From Flavobacterium notoginsengisoli (GTDB lineage Bacteria > Bacteroidota > Bacteroidia > Flavobacteriales > Flavobacteriaceae), in contig NZ_JACHLB010000006.1 in assembly GCF_014207905.1 (NCBI RefSeq), positions 124,001-188,000 on the forward strand: DNA of 64,000 nucleotides, read 5' to 3'. The position numbers and the translations under genes are program-made. This document shows, one piece after another, positions 18,325 to 27,349 of the stretch; within the stretch, counting starts at the first letter, position 1; each line of letters starts with the position of its first letter. Below the pieces are notes generated by a model, which had not been told where the DNA came from, made no database searches, and worked only from the letters and a program-made list of their open reading frames with translations.

Positions 18325-19452
18325 ATGAAAATTGTACTTGATCCGCAGATATATAATATGCAGAGATATGGTGGTATCTCTAGGTATTATACTGAAGTTT
18401 TTGAAATAATCTTGAGAGAAAGAAAACATAAGATTATTACGCCTCTAAATAATTCTATAAATGTTTATTTTGAGAATAGTGAGCTCAATTCATTTCAGCA
18501 AAAATTATTTAAGTTTTTAATCAAATTATTAAAAAAAGCTAAGTTAGATAAAAGACTAAAAGTTTATAATATCGGAAAGAGTAGATTAAAGAAAATATTG
18601 GCTCAACAAGATTATAATCTATTTGTACCAACTTATTATGATACAAATTTTCTAAATTATATTGAAAATAAACCTTTTGTTCTGACAGTTTATGATATGA
18701 TTCATGAGCTTTTTCCCCAGTACTTTTCAGATTCTGAGAGTTTAACTAAAAATAAACGGCTCTTAATAGAAAAAGCTAATCGAATAATAGCAGTATCAGA
18801 AAACACTAAAAAAGATATTTTAAAACTCTATCCACACATTAACGAAGCTAAAATAGATGTAATTTATCATGGCACCTCCATCAAAATAAAAGAAGATACT
18901 CGAATTGATCTGCCTGAAAAATATATCTTATTTGTTGGAACTAGACAGATTTATAAGAATTTTGTTTTTTTTATTCAATCAATTTCCAAATTGTTAATTG
19001 AAGAAGAAGATCTTTATTTAGTTTGCGCAGGAGGTGGTAGTTTTAATCGTTTGGAAAATGAATTAATTTCGGAGCTAGGATTAACAGATAAAGTAGTTTT
19101 TAAAGCTTTTGAAGATAATGAATTAGGATTTTTTTATAAAAATGCAAAATGTTTTGTTTTTCCTTCTATTTACGAAGGTTTCGGAATACCAGTTTTAGAA
19201 TCAATGGCTTGCGGATGTCCCGTAATATTGGCAAATCATAGTTCTTTTCCTGAAGTTGCAGGTGAAGCTGGAATTTATTTTGAATTAAATAATCCAACAG
19301 ATTTGGAAAGTAAAATTGCTAATATTATTAATGATGAAACTCTTCGAAATGATTTTTCACAGAAGGGTATCGAGCAGGCAAAAAAATTTACTTGGGAAAA
19401 TGCTGCTTTGAAATGCATCAAGGTATATGAAAAAGCTTGTAACAGTTATTGA
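18325..19452 (+). CDS. Glycosyltransferase family 4, inserted between wzm and wzt
   Basis: A 375-residue GT-B transferase with RYGGISRYYTE at the N-terminus, LFVGTRQIYKN at the start of the donor domain (near 208) and the E-x7-E motif in YEGFGIPVLES near 282. It is a close paralogue of the GT4 at 1114, with shared motifs through the whole length. Its position between the permease and ATPase genes suggests that it builds or primes the glycan exported by that transporter. Donor unknown. Confidence 0.9.
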   Translation: MKIVLDPQIYNMQRYGGISRYYTEVFEIILRERKHKIITPLNNSINVYFENSELNSFQQKLFKFLIKLLKKAKLDKRLKVYNIGKSRLKKILAQQDYNLFVPTYYDTNFLNYIENKPFVLTVYDMIHELFPQYFSDSESLTKNKRLLIEKANRIIAVSENTKKDILKLYPHINEAKIDVIYHGTSIKIKEDTRIDLPEKYILFVGTRQIYKNFVFFIQSISKLLIEEEDLYLVCAGGGSFNRLENELISELGLTDKVVFKAFEDNELGFFYKNAKCFVFPSIYEGFGIPVLESMACGCPVILANHSSFPEVAGEAGIYFELNNPTDLESKIANIINDETLRNDFSQKGIEQAKKFTWENAALKCIKVYEKACNSY

Positions 19453-19526
19453 AAATACAGCTTTGGAAGTCATTAAAGAATTAAAATTATTGTACATGAA
19501 TATAACTACTTTTAACAATTTCTAAT

Positions 19527-20792
19527 TTGAAAGATATTATTTTAAAAGCTGAAAATATTTCTAAGCAATATCGTTTAGGACAGGTCGGAACAGGTACTCT
19601 GAGTCATGACTTAAATCGTTGGTGGCATAGAATAAGAGGGAAGGAAAATCCATATTTGAAGATTGGAGAGACAAATGATCGTACAGTAAAAGGAAATTCA
19701 GATTACGTTTGGGCATTGCAGGATATAAATTTTGAGGTAGAACGAGGAGAAGTGTTAGGAATCATTGGGAAAAATGGTGCAGGAAAATCTACTCTTTTGA
19801 AGATACTCTCAAAAGTTACCGCGCCAACAACTGGAAGTGTAAAATCTCGTGGACGAATTGCTTCTTTATTAGAAGTTGGAACTGGATTTAATGGAGAAAT
19901 GACTGGTCGTGAAAATATTTTTCTTAACGGAGCTATTTTAGGAATGACCAAAAAAGAAATCAACTCAAAGCTAGACGAAATTATTGAGTTTTCTGGCTGC
20001 GAACGTTATATAGACACTCCTGTAAAAAGATATAGTTCTGGAATGACTGTACGTTTGGCTTTTGCTGTGGCGGCATTTTTAGAGCCTGAAATTTTGGTTG
20101 TAGATGAGGTTTTAGCAGTTGGTGATGCCGATTTTCAAAAAAAGGCAATTGGGAAAATGCAGGATGTTTCTAAACAAGGAGGGAGAACAGTTTTGTTCGT
20201 TAGCCATAATATGGCAGCTGTTCAAAAATTATGTACTAAATGTATTTTACTAAGAAACGGAAAATTCATTGCTCAAGGTAGAACTCAAGATATCATTCAA
20301 CAATATTTAGAAGAATCTGAAAATAGTAATGCAGAATATTATTTTGATACAACCGCATCCCAAAGTAAAATAGTATATTCTAAAAGTTTGAAAATAGAAG
20401 ATTTAGATGGAAATCTAATGAACGAAATTCCTGTTGGAAAACCTTGGAGAATCAGACTGAACTTTATTGTTAATGAAAAAATCACTAATTTAATAGTTGC
20501 AATTGGTATTACAGATATTCATGAAACTGCAATTTCAAGTTCATGGTCTTTACCACAAACTTTAGATGTAGGAAATTATGAAGCATTTTTTTTAGAAGAG
20601 ACAATTAAATTCAACCCAGGTAGATATAAAATATTGATTGGAGTTTCAAGGGGACAGGAATCAATTGAATATATCGATGCCGAAATGTTTTTAGTGATTT
20701 CAGACGTTATAAGCGAACAAGGTGAATCTGTTGTAAATAATAAAGGAGGGCTAATTAGCAATCAAATGAAAATTTATGTTGAAAAGAATTAA
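19527..20792 (+). CDS. wzt: Polysaccharide ABC transporter ATPase (Wzt) with C-terminal glycan-binding domain
   Basis: The ATPase for the exporter. Walker A is GKNGAGKST near residue 80, the signature is SSGMTVRLA near 169, Walker B is ILVVDEVLAVGD near 188, and HNM follows. After residue about 265 there is a 155-residue beta-rich extension like the Wzt carbohydrate-binding domain that recognises the modified end of the glycan in other species. An adjacent acyltransferase and FkbM methyltransferase could provide that end modification. The start is TTG; no ATG lies upstream in frame near it. The stop overlaps the next gene by 17 bp. Confidence 0.95.
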   Translation: MKDIILKAENISKQYRLGQVGTGTLSHDLNRWWHRIRGKENPYLKIGETNDRTVKGNSDYVWALQDINFEVERGEVLGIIGKNGAGKSTLLKILSKVTAPTTGSVKSRGRIASLLEVGTGFNGEMTGRENIFLNGAILGMTKKEINSKLDEIIEFSGCERYIDTPVKRYSSGMTVRLAFAVAAFLEPEILVVDEVLAVGDADFQKKAIGKMQDVSKQGGRTVLFVSHNMAAVQKLCTKCILLRNGKFIAQGRTQDIIQQYLEESENSNAEYYFDTTASQSKIVYSKSLKIEDLDGNLMNEIPVGKPWRIRLNFIVNEKITNLIVAIGITDIHETAISSSWSLPQTLDVGNYEAFFLEETIKFNPGRYKILIGVSRGQESIEYIDAEMFLVISDVISEQGESVVNNKGGLISNQMKIYVEKN

Positions 20793-21309
20793 ACAAAAGC
20801 TTAAAAGCTGTTATCTTTCTTATAAACAAAAAGAACTAAAAAGTATATCATCATATCATATACATCCTACAGCTTTAATTTACAATAAGTGTAATGTTCT
20901 ACTTGATAAAACATCACTAATTTGCGAATATGTTATAGTTCGTGCTCCAGATGCTATTTTGAAAATCGGAAAAAATACACAAATAGGGCCGTTTTCTGTG
21001 TTTTTTGTTTCTCATTATGGGATAACAATTGGTAATGACGTAATGATTGCTCCACATTGTGTATTCGCTTCAGGAAATCATGAATATAAAAGATTAGAAC
21101 TTCCAATGATTAAGGCTGGAAGTTTTAGTAATGGACCTATAATAATTGAAGATGATGTTTGGATTGGAGCAAATTGTACTATTACAGATAATGTAAGGAT
21201 TGGTAAAGGTGCAGTCATAGCTGCTAATTCTATAGTAAACAAGGATGTGGCCCCATATGATATTGTCGGAGGTGTTCCGGCTAAGAGAATTTCATCAAGA
21301 CTTAACTAA
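20776..21309 (+). CDS. Left-handed beta-helix O-acyltransferase (hexapeptide repeat)
   Basis: A 177-residue acyltransferase of the galactoside/maltose O-acetyltransferase type. Hexapeptide turns begin around residue 35 and continue through KIGKNTQIGPFS and TIGNDVMIAPH. The candidate catalytic histidine is in ASGNHEYKR. The C-terminal IVGGVPAKRI is family-typical. It probably acetylates a sugar hydroxyl, possibly the end group recognised by Wzt, whose gene overlaps it by 17 bp. It lacks the N-terminal Rossmann domain of PglD, so bacillosamine N-acetylation is less likely. Confidence 0.82.
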   Translation: MLKRIKQKLKSCYLSYKQKELKSISSYHIHPTALIYNKCNVLLDKTSLICEYVIVRAPDAILKIGKNTQIGPFSVFFVSHYGITIGNDVMIAPHCVFASGNHEYKRLELPMIKAGSFSNGPIIIEDDVWIGANCTITDNVRIGKGAVIAANSIVNKDVAPYDIVGGVPAKRISSRLN

Positions 21310-22019
21310 TGAAAAGACTTTTCAAAAAAATTATAAGTTTTTTATTTAAAACTTCAGATAAAAATAAATTTAAGAAATTTTCATATTCACAATCTGGTGA
21401 GGACTTAATTATAAAGTTTATTTTCGACAATTTAAACATTCAAAACCCAAGTTATTTAGACATTGGAGCACATCATCCATATTATTTAAGTAACACAGCA
21501 TTATTTTATCAAAATGGATCTAGGGGTATAAACATTGAGCCAGATCCAGAATTGTTCAAAAATTTTATTACAAATCGAGATGAAGATTTAAATTTAAACG
21601 TTGGTGTGGGAGATATAAATGGAGTTCTAGATTTTTACATTATATCATCTCCGACATTAAATACTTTTTCTAAAACAGAAGCAGAAAAATACAGTAAAGA
21701 AGGGAATTACAAAATTAAAGAAGTAAAAAAAATTGAAGTTTTGACACTTTCTGAAATTCTTGACATCATTAAATTGGATAAATTTCCTGAATTTTTAAGT
21801 GTAGATGCTGAAGGAGTTGATGAAATTGTAATTAAACAAATAGACTTTGAGAAAAATTTTCCTTTAGTAATCTGTTTAGAAACGATTTCATTTTCTACTA
21901 CTGGTAATGGTGTTAAGAACATTGAACTAATTAATTACATCGTAGATAAAGGATATTTACTCTATGCAGATACAAATATTAATACAATTTTCGTAAAGAA
22001 AGAAATTTGGGAGAGGTAA
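21309..22019 (+). CDS. FkbM-family SAM-dependent methyltransferase
   Basis: A 236-residue class I methyltransferase. SYSQSGEDLI near residue 26 and LDIGAHHPYYLSNT near 55 are typical FkbM entry motifs. GINIEPDPE and LSVDAEGVDEIVI complete the SAM-binding core. It probably O-methylates a sugar of the polysaccharide. It sits in a chain of single-base TAATG overlaps (with the acyltransferase at 21309 and the fucosyltransferase at 22019), right after wzt, so a role in capping the exported chain is plausible but inferred. Confidence 0.88.
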   Translation: MKRLFKKIISFLFKTSDKNKFKKFSYSQSGEDLIIKFIFDNLNIQNPSYLDIGAHHPYYLSNTALFYQNGSRGINIEPDPELFKNFITNRDEDLNLNVGVGDINGVLDFYIISSPTLNTFSKTEAEKYSKEGNYKIKEVKKIEVLTLSEILDIIKLDKFPEFLSVDAEGVDEIVIKQIDFEKNFPLVICLETISFSTTGNGVKNIELINYIVDKGYLLYADTNINTIFVKKEIWER

Positions 22020-22900
22020 TGATTTTAATTAAACTTCAAGGTGGTCTAGGGAATCAAATGTTCCAATATGCATTTGGTTCTATTATGGCTAAACAAAACA
22101 AAACAAAAATTGTTATTGAAGATAGCGCTTATCGCATTACGGATAAAAGAAAAGGTTTTACACCACGAAATTTTGAACTTTCTATTTTTGAAAATCATTA
22201 TGAATTTGTAAAAGAATCGGATATTTCATTATTCAATAATTTATCATTGCTTAATCGGATAAAACGAAAACTTAAATTAAACTTTCCAAAGAAAAAGGAA
22301 GAAGAAACATTTGAATATTCTTCAGAACTGTTAGCCTTGAAAGCACCAGTATTTTTTACAGGATATTTCCAAAGTTATAAATATTTTGCAGGATTTGAAG
22401 AATATGTGAAAACGCTTTTTAGTTTTTCTATTGACAAACTTTCTCAAGAAAACAAAAATTTAATTCATATATTTAAACAACAAAACACTATTGCGGTTCA
22501 CATTCGAAGAGGTGATTATGTAACTGATACAATTACAAATCAATTTCACGGATTATGTGATATTCAATATTATGAACAAGCTATACTTCTGATAGCTTCT
22601 AAGATTCAAAAACCCACTTTAGTCTTTTTTTCAGATGATCCTGAATGGGTAAAACAAAATTTTGAGAACTTGAATTTTCCTAAAATTTATATAAATCATA
22701 ACAAAGAAGAAAATAGCTGGCAAGATATGTTTTTAATGAGTATTTGTTCTCATAATATAATTGCAAATAGTTCTTTTAGTTGGTGGGCCGCTTGGTTGAA
22801 CGATAACAAAAATAAAATAGTTATTGCTCCGAAAAAATGGTTTAAAGCAAAAGAAATAGATATTAAGTCGATGATACCAGAAGAATGGATAATAATATAA
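22019..22900 (+). CDS. Alpha-1,2-fucosyltransferase family (GT11)
   Basis: A 293-residue GT11 enzyme that would transfer fucose from GDP-L-fucose. LQGGLGNQMFQYAFG lies at the N-terminus, the complete HIRRGDY motif near 161-167, and the C-terminal NSSFSWWAAWL block is family-typical. I start it at ATG 22019, sharing a base with the preceding TAA, not at TTG 22007 (which only adds four residues). It overlaps the next GT2 gene by 16 bp. Compared with the GT11 at 5660 it has the intact arginine pair. Confidence 0.95.
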   Translation: MILIKLQGGLGNQMFQYAFGSIMAKQNKTKIVIEDSAYRITDKRKGFTPRNFELSIFENHYEFVKESDISLFNNLSLLNRIKRKLKLNFPKKKEEETFEYSSELLALKAPVFFTGYFQSYKYFAGFEEYVKTLFSFSIDKLSQENKNLIHIFKQQNTIAVHIRRGDYVTDTITNQFHGLCDIQYYEQAILLIASKIQKPTLVFFSDDPEWVKQNFENLNFPKIYINHNKEENSWQDMFLMSICSHNIIANSSFSWWAAWLNDNKNKIVIAPKKWFKAKEIDIKSMIPEEWIII

Positions 22901-23823
22901 AAAAAGTATCTGTAATAATGCCTGCATTTAATGCAGAACAATACATCGACAGTGCCATAAAATCTGTAATTTCTCAGGAATATGTTCACTGGGAATTAAT
23001 TATAATAGATGATGGATCAACTGATAATACGGCACAAATTGCAAATTATTATTCGAGTATTGACGAAAGAATTTATTACTTCTATCAAGAAAATGGAAAA
23101 CAGGGAAAAGCTAGAAATTATGGAATTTCAAAGTCTTCTGGTGAATACCTTGCTTTTTTAGATGCAGATGATATTTGGTTAACTAATAAGCTGATTATTC
23201 AAATTCAAGAAATTCAGGAAAACAATGCAAATTTAGTATTTAGTGACTCGTATGTCTTTAAAAATGACGAGATATTTGATGTTAAAGAAAAAATGAATGT
23301 TCCAGGAGGTCTCTTTTATGATATAAAAAGCTTAGGTTTTTTTTTGCAAAGAAATAGAATACCTATATTGTCAGTTTTGGTTGAAATAGAAAAAGTAAGA
23401 GAGGTGGGGGGATTTTCGGAGAAACCTGAAATTCAAAATGTAGAGGACTATCATCTTTGGTTAAAATTGTTAATGAATAACTGTGTTTTTTACTCTTCAA
23501 CTTATGTTTTAACAAAATACAGAATTCACAATAATTCAATAACTTCAAGTGACAAAATTGCTCTCAATAAGATACCAGATGCTTTTTTTGATTTATTAAA
23601 GCTTTATCCAAATTACAAGAAACAAATAGAAAAAGAATTAAAATTAAAGTTCAATAAAATCTACAAGAAAAATCTATTTACTCAACAAGAATTAGCTATA
23701 TGGATCGAAAAGAATAGTAAATACATATCAAAATCCAGTTTACAATATATTTATCTTTTTTTTAATTCTTTCTTACCAACAAAAGCAACTAAGAGATTAT
23801 TGATTTACACACTAAATATTTAA
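22885..23823 (+). CDS. Glycosyltransferase family 2
   Basis: A 312-residue GT-A transferase. SVIMPAFNAEQYI, IKSVISQEY, IIDDGSTDNT and the metal-binding DADD (about residues 92-95) are textbook. The C-terminal third (from about 215) is basic and helical without recognisable motifs. The start lies 16 bp inside the fucosyltransferase gene, so translation is coupled. It probably adds the sugar before or after the fucose. Confidence 0.92.
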   Translation: MDNNIKKVSVIMPAFNAEQYIDSAIKSVISQEYVHWELIIIDDGSTDNTAQIANYYSSIDERIYYFYQENGKQGKARNYGISKSSGEYLAFLDADDIWLTNKLIIQIQEIQENNANLVFSDSYVFKNDEIFDVKEKMNVPGGLFYDIKSLGFFLQRNRIPILSVLVEIEKVREVGGFSEKPEIQNVEDYHLWLKLLMNNCVFYSSTYVLTKYRIHNNSITSSDKIALNKIPDAFFDLLKLYPNYKKQIEKELKLKFNKIYKKNLFTQQELAIWIEKNSKYISKSSLQYIYLFFNSFLPTKATKRLLIYTLNI

Positions 23824-23848
23824 AAAATATTTTTAAATACTTACCAAA

Positions 23849-24688
23849 ATGACACCTCCCTTAATATCTATAATTGTCCCATGTTACAACCAGGCAGAAT
23901 ATCTGGATGAATGCCTGCAATCGGTTTTGGATCAAACTTATTATAATTGGGAATGTATCATAGTAAATGACGGCAGTTCAGACAATACAGAAATTGTTGC
24001 ACAACAATGGCTTAATAAAGACGGCAGGTTCAAATATAGTGCAAAGGAAAATGCAGGTTTAAGTGCTGCTAGAAATACTGGAATCGCTAATACTAATGGC
24101 GAATTTATTCTTCCTTTGGACGCAGACGATAAAATTGGAAAAGATTATTGTACAAAAGCTATTGAAGTTTTTCAGCAAGATTCAAATCTAAAAGTAGTTT
24201 ATTGTAGAGCAGAAAAATTTGGGAAATATGAAAGAGAATGGATTTTACCACCATTCAATTTAAAAAATCTTGCAGATAATAATTTAATATTCTGTTCCGC
24301 ATTTTTTAAAAGAATAGATGGGGAAAAAGTTGGGTTTTATGATGAAAAAATGATTTACGGATTAGAAGATTGGGATTTTTGGATTTCCTTGTTAAAAAAT
24401 GGAGGTGAAGTGAAAAGAATAGACTTAGTCCTATTTTATTATCGAACAAAAGATTCTTCTATGATTACATTGTTAAAATCAGAAAAACAGGAAGAAATGC
24501 ATAAATATATAAGCTTAAAACATGCAGAGTTTTTCGTCAATACTTATGGCTCTTTTATGAGAAATAATAGCGAACTGATTTCTCTTAAAAAAGAATATTC
24601 TTCGAATATAAAAAGCAAAAAGTATGTTATAGACCTTTTTTGTAAAACTTTCTTCGGCTTTACTTTCTTCAGAAAATTTAAAGGATAA
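23849..24688 (+). CDS. Glycosyltransferase family 2
   Basis: A 279-residue GT-A transferase with SIIVPCYNQAEYL, LQSVLDQTY, VNDGSSDNT and DADD near residues 91-94. NAGLSAARNTGI is the usual second acceptor-side motif. LEDWDFWISLL is the ED-containing catalytic helix. ATG start 25 bp after the preceding GT2. Donor not predictable. Confidence 0.92.
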   Translation: MTPPLISIIVPCYNQAEYLDECLQSVLDQTYYNWECIIVNDGSSDNTEIVAQQWLNKDGRFKYSAKENAGLSAARNTGIANTNGEFILPLDADDKIGKDYCTKAIEVFQQDSNLKVVYCRAEKFGKYEREWILPPFNLKNLADNNLIFCSAFFKRIDGEKVGFYDEKMIYGLEDWDFWISLLKNGGEVKRIDLVLFYYRTKDSSMITLLKSEKQEEMHKYISLKHAEFFVNTYGSFMRNNSELISLKKEYSSNIKSKKYVIDLFCKTFFGFTFFRKFKG

Positions 24689-24769
24689 TAGTTTATAAGC
24701 TTTTCAAGAGACATTTTAAATTGTTAAATACAACGCTAAAAAATAAATTTCTTAATCTAAGTAGTTAGA

Positions 24770-25630
24770 ATGATATCGTTAATTATTTGTTCAAGATCAA
24801 AAGATATTTCTCATAATTTGAATGAAAATATTCAGACGACTGTTGGCTGCGAATACGAATTAATTGTCATTGATAATTCTGCTAATCAATATTCAATCTT
24901 TGAAGCTTATAATTTTGGTTTAAAAAAAAGCCGGTACGATTTTGTTTGCTTTTTGCATGACGATATTTTAATTCACTCTAGTAATTGGGGAGAACTATTA
25001 GTTGAAACTTTTAGAGAAAATAAAGAAATTGGCTTAATCGGAGTTGCAGGATCTCTTATAAAAACAAAAATGCCTTCTGGGTGGTGGAATAGTCCGCAAG
25101 AAAAAAAAGCAATCCATCTTATACAACATTCAAATAAGCTCGTAGAAAAATGGGATTACGGTTTTGAAAACAATTCATGGATTGAAGTTGCTGCGATCGA
25201 TGGTGTTTTTATGATGATGAGAAAAGACGCTAATATCCAATTCAATTCAAAAATGAAAGGTTTTCATAATTACGATTTGAACATTTCCTTTGAATATAGA
25301 AAAAACGGATATAAAGTGATGGTGACCAATAAAATTTTGGTTGAGCATTTCTCAATAGGAACAATCAATAAAGATTGGGTAGATTCTACTTTTAAAGTTC
25401 ATAAGATTTATAAAAATATCCTGCCTTTGGTAATCGGTGATTTCTCTATTCAGGATTTAAAAAGTTTAGAATTTGAAAATGGAGTCAAATATGTCAATCA
25501 TGCTTTGAATTATAATTTGAAAAAAAATGCAATTTCAATTTGGATAAGTTTGTTGCCATTCAAAATATATTCATTGGTTTATTATAAATTTTTGAAAAAA
25601 TTGGTCCGACTTACTTTTAAAAGTAGGTAA
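24770..25630 (+). CDS. Divergent glycosyltransferase family 2-like protein
   Basis: A 286-residue GT-A-like protein. The first strand is ISLIICSRSK; the acidic metal site reads HDD (FLHDDILIHSSNWGE near residue 62) instead of DxD, as in a group of Bacteroidota GT2-like proteins annotated only by fold. AAIDGVFMMMRKD corresponds to the acceptor-binding strand. An 81-bp gap precedes it, with no clear promoter. Probably active, but the donor and acceptor are unknown. Confidence 0.8.
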   Translation: MISLIICSRSKDISHNLNENIQTTVGCEYELIVIDNSANQYSIFEAYNFGLKKSRYDFVCFLHDDILIHSSNWGELLVETFRENKEIGLIGVAGSLIKTKMPSGWWNSPQEKKAIHLIQHSNKLVEKWDYGFENNSWIEVAAIDGVFMMMRKDANIQFNSKMKGFHNYDLNISFEYRKNGYKVMVTNKILVEHFSIGTINKDWVDSTFKVHKIYKNILPLVIGDFSIQDLKSLEFENGVKYVNHALNYNLKKNAISIWISLLPFKIYSLVYYKFLKKLVRLTFKSR

Positions 25631-25653
25631 GTAAAATTGATTATAATGTCGAA

Positions 25654-26472
25654 ATGATAAAATTATCTGTAGTTTTTTTAACGTTGACAAACTCTCAAGA
25701 GTTATACAATATGACTTTGAAATGCTTAAATTCATTAAGAGAGTCAGAATCTAATATTGTCTTTGAAATTATAGCAATTGAGTCAAATAAAGAATATTTT
25801 CAATCCAATTATAAATATCCCGAATTTGTAAATGTCATTGTTCCAGATTCAGATTTTAATTTCCATAAATATTTAAATATTGGAATTAAAGAATCTACAG
25901 GAGATTACATCGCATTATGTAATAACGACCTGATTTTTCATGAAAATTGGTTTTCTGAAATCTTAAAAGTCGCAGAAATCAATAATTCTATTTTGTCATT
26001 TTCTCCAGCGGGAAATTCCCAATACAATTCTTTAGATCTTTTTGAAATTGGCTACAAAGTTAGAACTCATATTATGGGTTGGTGTTTAGTTGTAAATAAA
26101 AAGATTTTTAACAAAATAGGTTTACTCGATGAAACTTTTGATTTTTATTATGCAGACAATGATTATGCGATGACTTTAAAAAGCAAAAATATCAAACATG
26201 CCATTGTTTTTAATTCTAAAGTTGAACACTTAGAGAAACGCTCTACAGAGAAAAGTGAACAGGATAAAAAAGAATTTTTACATAAATATAAAATACCTTT
26301 ATACCTACATAAAAAAGAACACGAATGGGTTTTTAATAATGAAAAGAGCCTTAGCGGATTTCTTAAATATCATAATAAATGGGGAAATCCAGATTGGCTA
26401 TATAAAAAGAATAAGCTAGCAGATATATTTCTTAAATGCAATTTAGGTTACTTCATTAGATATTTTTTATAA
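25654..26472 (+). CDS. Glycosyltransferase family 2-like protein
   Basis: A 272-residue GT-A protein with LSVVFLTLTNSQELY at the start, the metal-site region CNNDLIFHENW near residues 89-95, and GWCLVVNKKIFNKIG then DFYYADNDYAMTL, which carries the catalytic-base region. The layout matches rhamnosyl- or other GT2 enzymes that use NND for DxD. It follows the similar protein at 24770 by 23 bp, so both may have arisen by duplication and divergence. Confidence 0.83.
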   Translation: MIKLSVVFLTLTNSQELYNMTLKCLNSLRESESNIVFEIIAIESNKEYFQSNYKYPEFVNVIVPDSDFNFHKYLNIGIKESTGDYIALCNNDLIFHENWFSEILKVAEINNSILSFSPAGNSQYNSLDLFEIGYKVRTHIMGWCLVVNKKIFNKIGLLDETFDFYYADNDYAMTLKSKNIKHAIVFNSKVEHLEKRSTEKSEQDKKEFLHKYKIPLYLHKKEHEWVFNNEKSLSGFLKYHNKWGNPDWLYKKNKLADIFLKCNLGYFIRYFL

Positions 26473-26517
26473 TTATTTTATAGATTTAAAGTAGTTTTTT
26501 GCAACAAATAAAATTTT

Positions 26518-27342
26518 ATGAATTGTAAAATTTCGGTAATAACAATAAATTTTAATAATGCTTCAGGTTTACAAAAAACTATAGAGAGTGTTATTAACCA
26601 GTCCTACACTGATTTTGAATACATTGTTATTGATGGAGGAAGTGGTGATGGCAGTAAAGAAGTAATAGAGGATTATAGAAATCACTTTACTTATACTGTA
26701 AGCGAAAAAGACAACGGAATATATAATGCCATGAATAAGGGTATCAAAGTTGCAAAAGGTGATTTTGTAATCTTTATGAATAGTGGCGATTTATTCTATA
26801 ATGAAAATATTTTAGAAAATATTGCTAAAACTATCTCCGTTGATGATGAAATAATATATGGCGATGTATTGCTTAGAAATGAAGATACTAATATGGAGAG
26901 AGTGCAGATTCATCCAGAAAAATTAAATTTTTCATATTTTTATAAGCAAACTATTTGTCAGCAATCTTGTATAATTAAGAGATCTTTGTTTGATGCTATC
27001 TTTTTATATAATGAAGATTTTAAGATTGCTTCGGATTGGGAATTCTTTATTTATGCCATTTATATTCATAAGGTTAAAATAAAGAAAATAGATTTAATAG
27101 TTGCAATATATGATACAAGAGGAGTGTCAGGAAGCTCTAATTATAAACAAATATTTAAAAAAGAAAGAGAAGACACATTAAATAAGTATTTTCCTTTTTT
27201 TGTTGAAGATTATAAACAATTACTGGCTTATTCATCCAATCGTTCGCAAGAATTACTTCAAATTGAAAAATCGGTATTTTGGAGAAAAGTTGTATCAATC
27301 ATTTTCAGGATTATTTTAGTATTCATCCCCAAAAAGAAATAA
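26518..27342 (+). CDS. Glycosyltransferase family 2 (WcaA-like)
   Basis: A 274-residue GT-A transferase whose first 100 residues parallel those of the GT2 at 3823: VITINFNNASGL, IESVINQSY, VIDGGSGDGS and VSEKDNGIYNAMNKG. The metal site reads NSGD near residue 88. A hydrophobic C-terminal tail (about 255-271) could anchor it in the membrane. The paralogy with 3823 suggests that both use a similar donor, perhaps in two different glycans of this locus. Confidence 0.9.
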   Translation: MNCKISVITINFNNASGLQKTIESVINQSYTDFEYIVIDGGSGDGSKEVIEDYRNHFTYTVSEKDNGIYNAMNKGIKVAKGDFVIFMNSGDLFYNENILENIAKTISVDDEIIYGDVLLRNEDTNMERVQIHPEKLNFSYFYKQTICQQSCIIKRSLFDAIFLYNEDFKIASDWEFFIYAIYIHKVKIKKIDLIVAIYDTRGVSGSSNYKQIFKKEREDTLNKYFPFFVEDYKQLLAYSSNRSQELLQIEKSVFWRKVVSIIFRIILVFIPKKK

Positions 27343-27349
27343 GTAAGTT

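Noticed and set aside
20776..21309. Calling the acyltransferase PglD (bacillosamine N-acetyltransferase)
   Set aside because: The N-terminal Rossmann-like domain of PglD is missing, and the neighbours are wzt and a methyltransferase, not the aminotransferase.
26473..26517. TAGTTTTTTGCAAC as a promoter for the GT2 at 26518
   Set aside because: Two extra T residues break the TAnnTTTG spacing, and no -33 box is seen.
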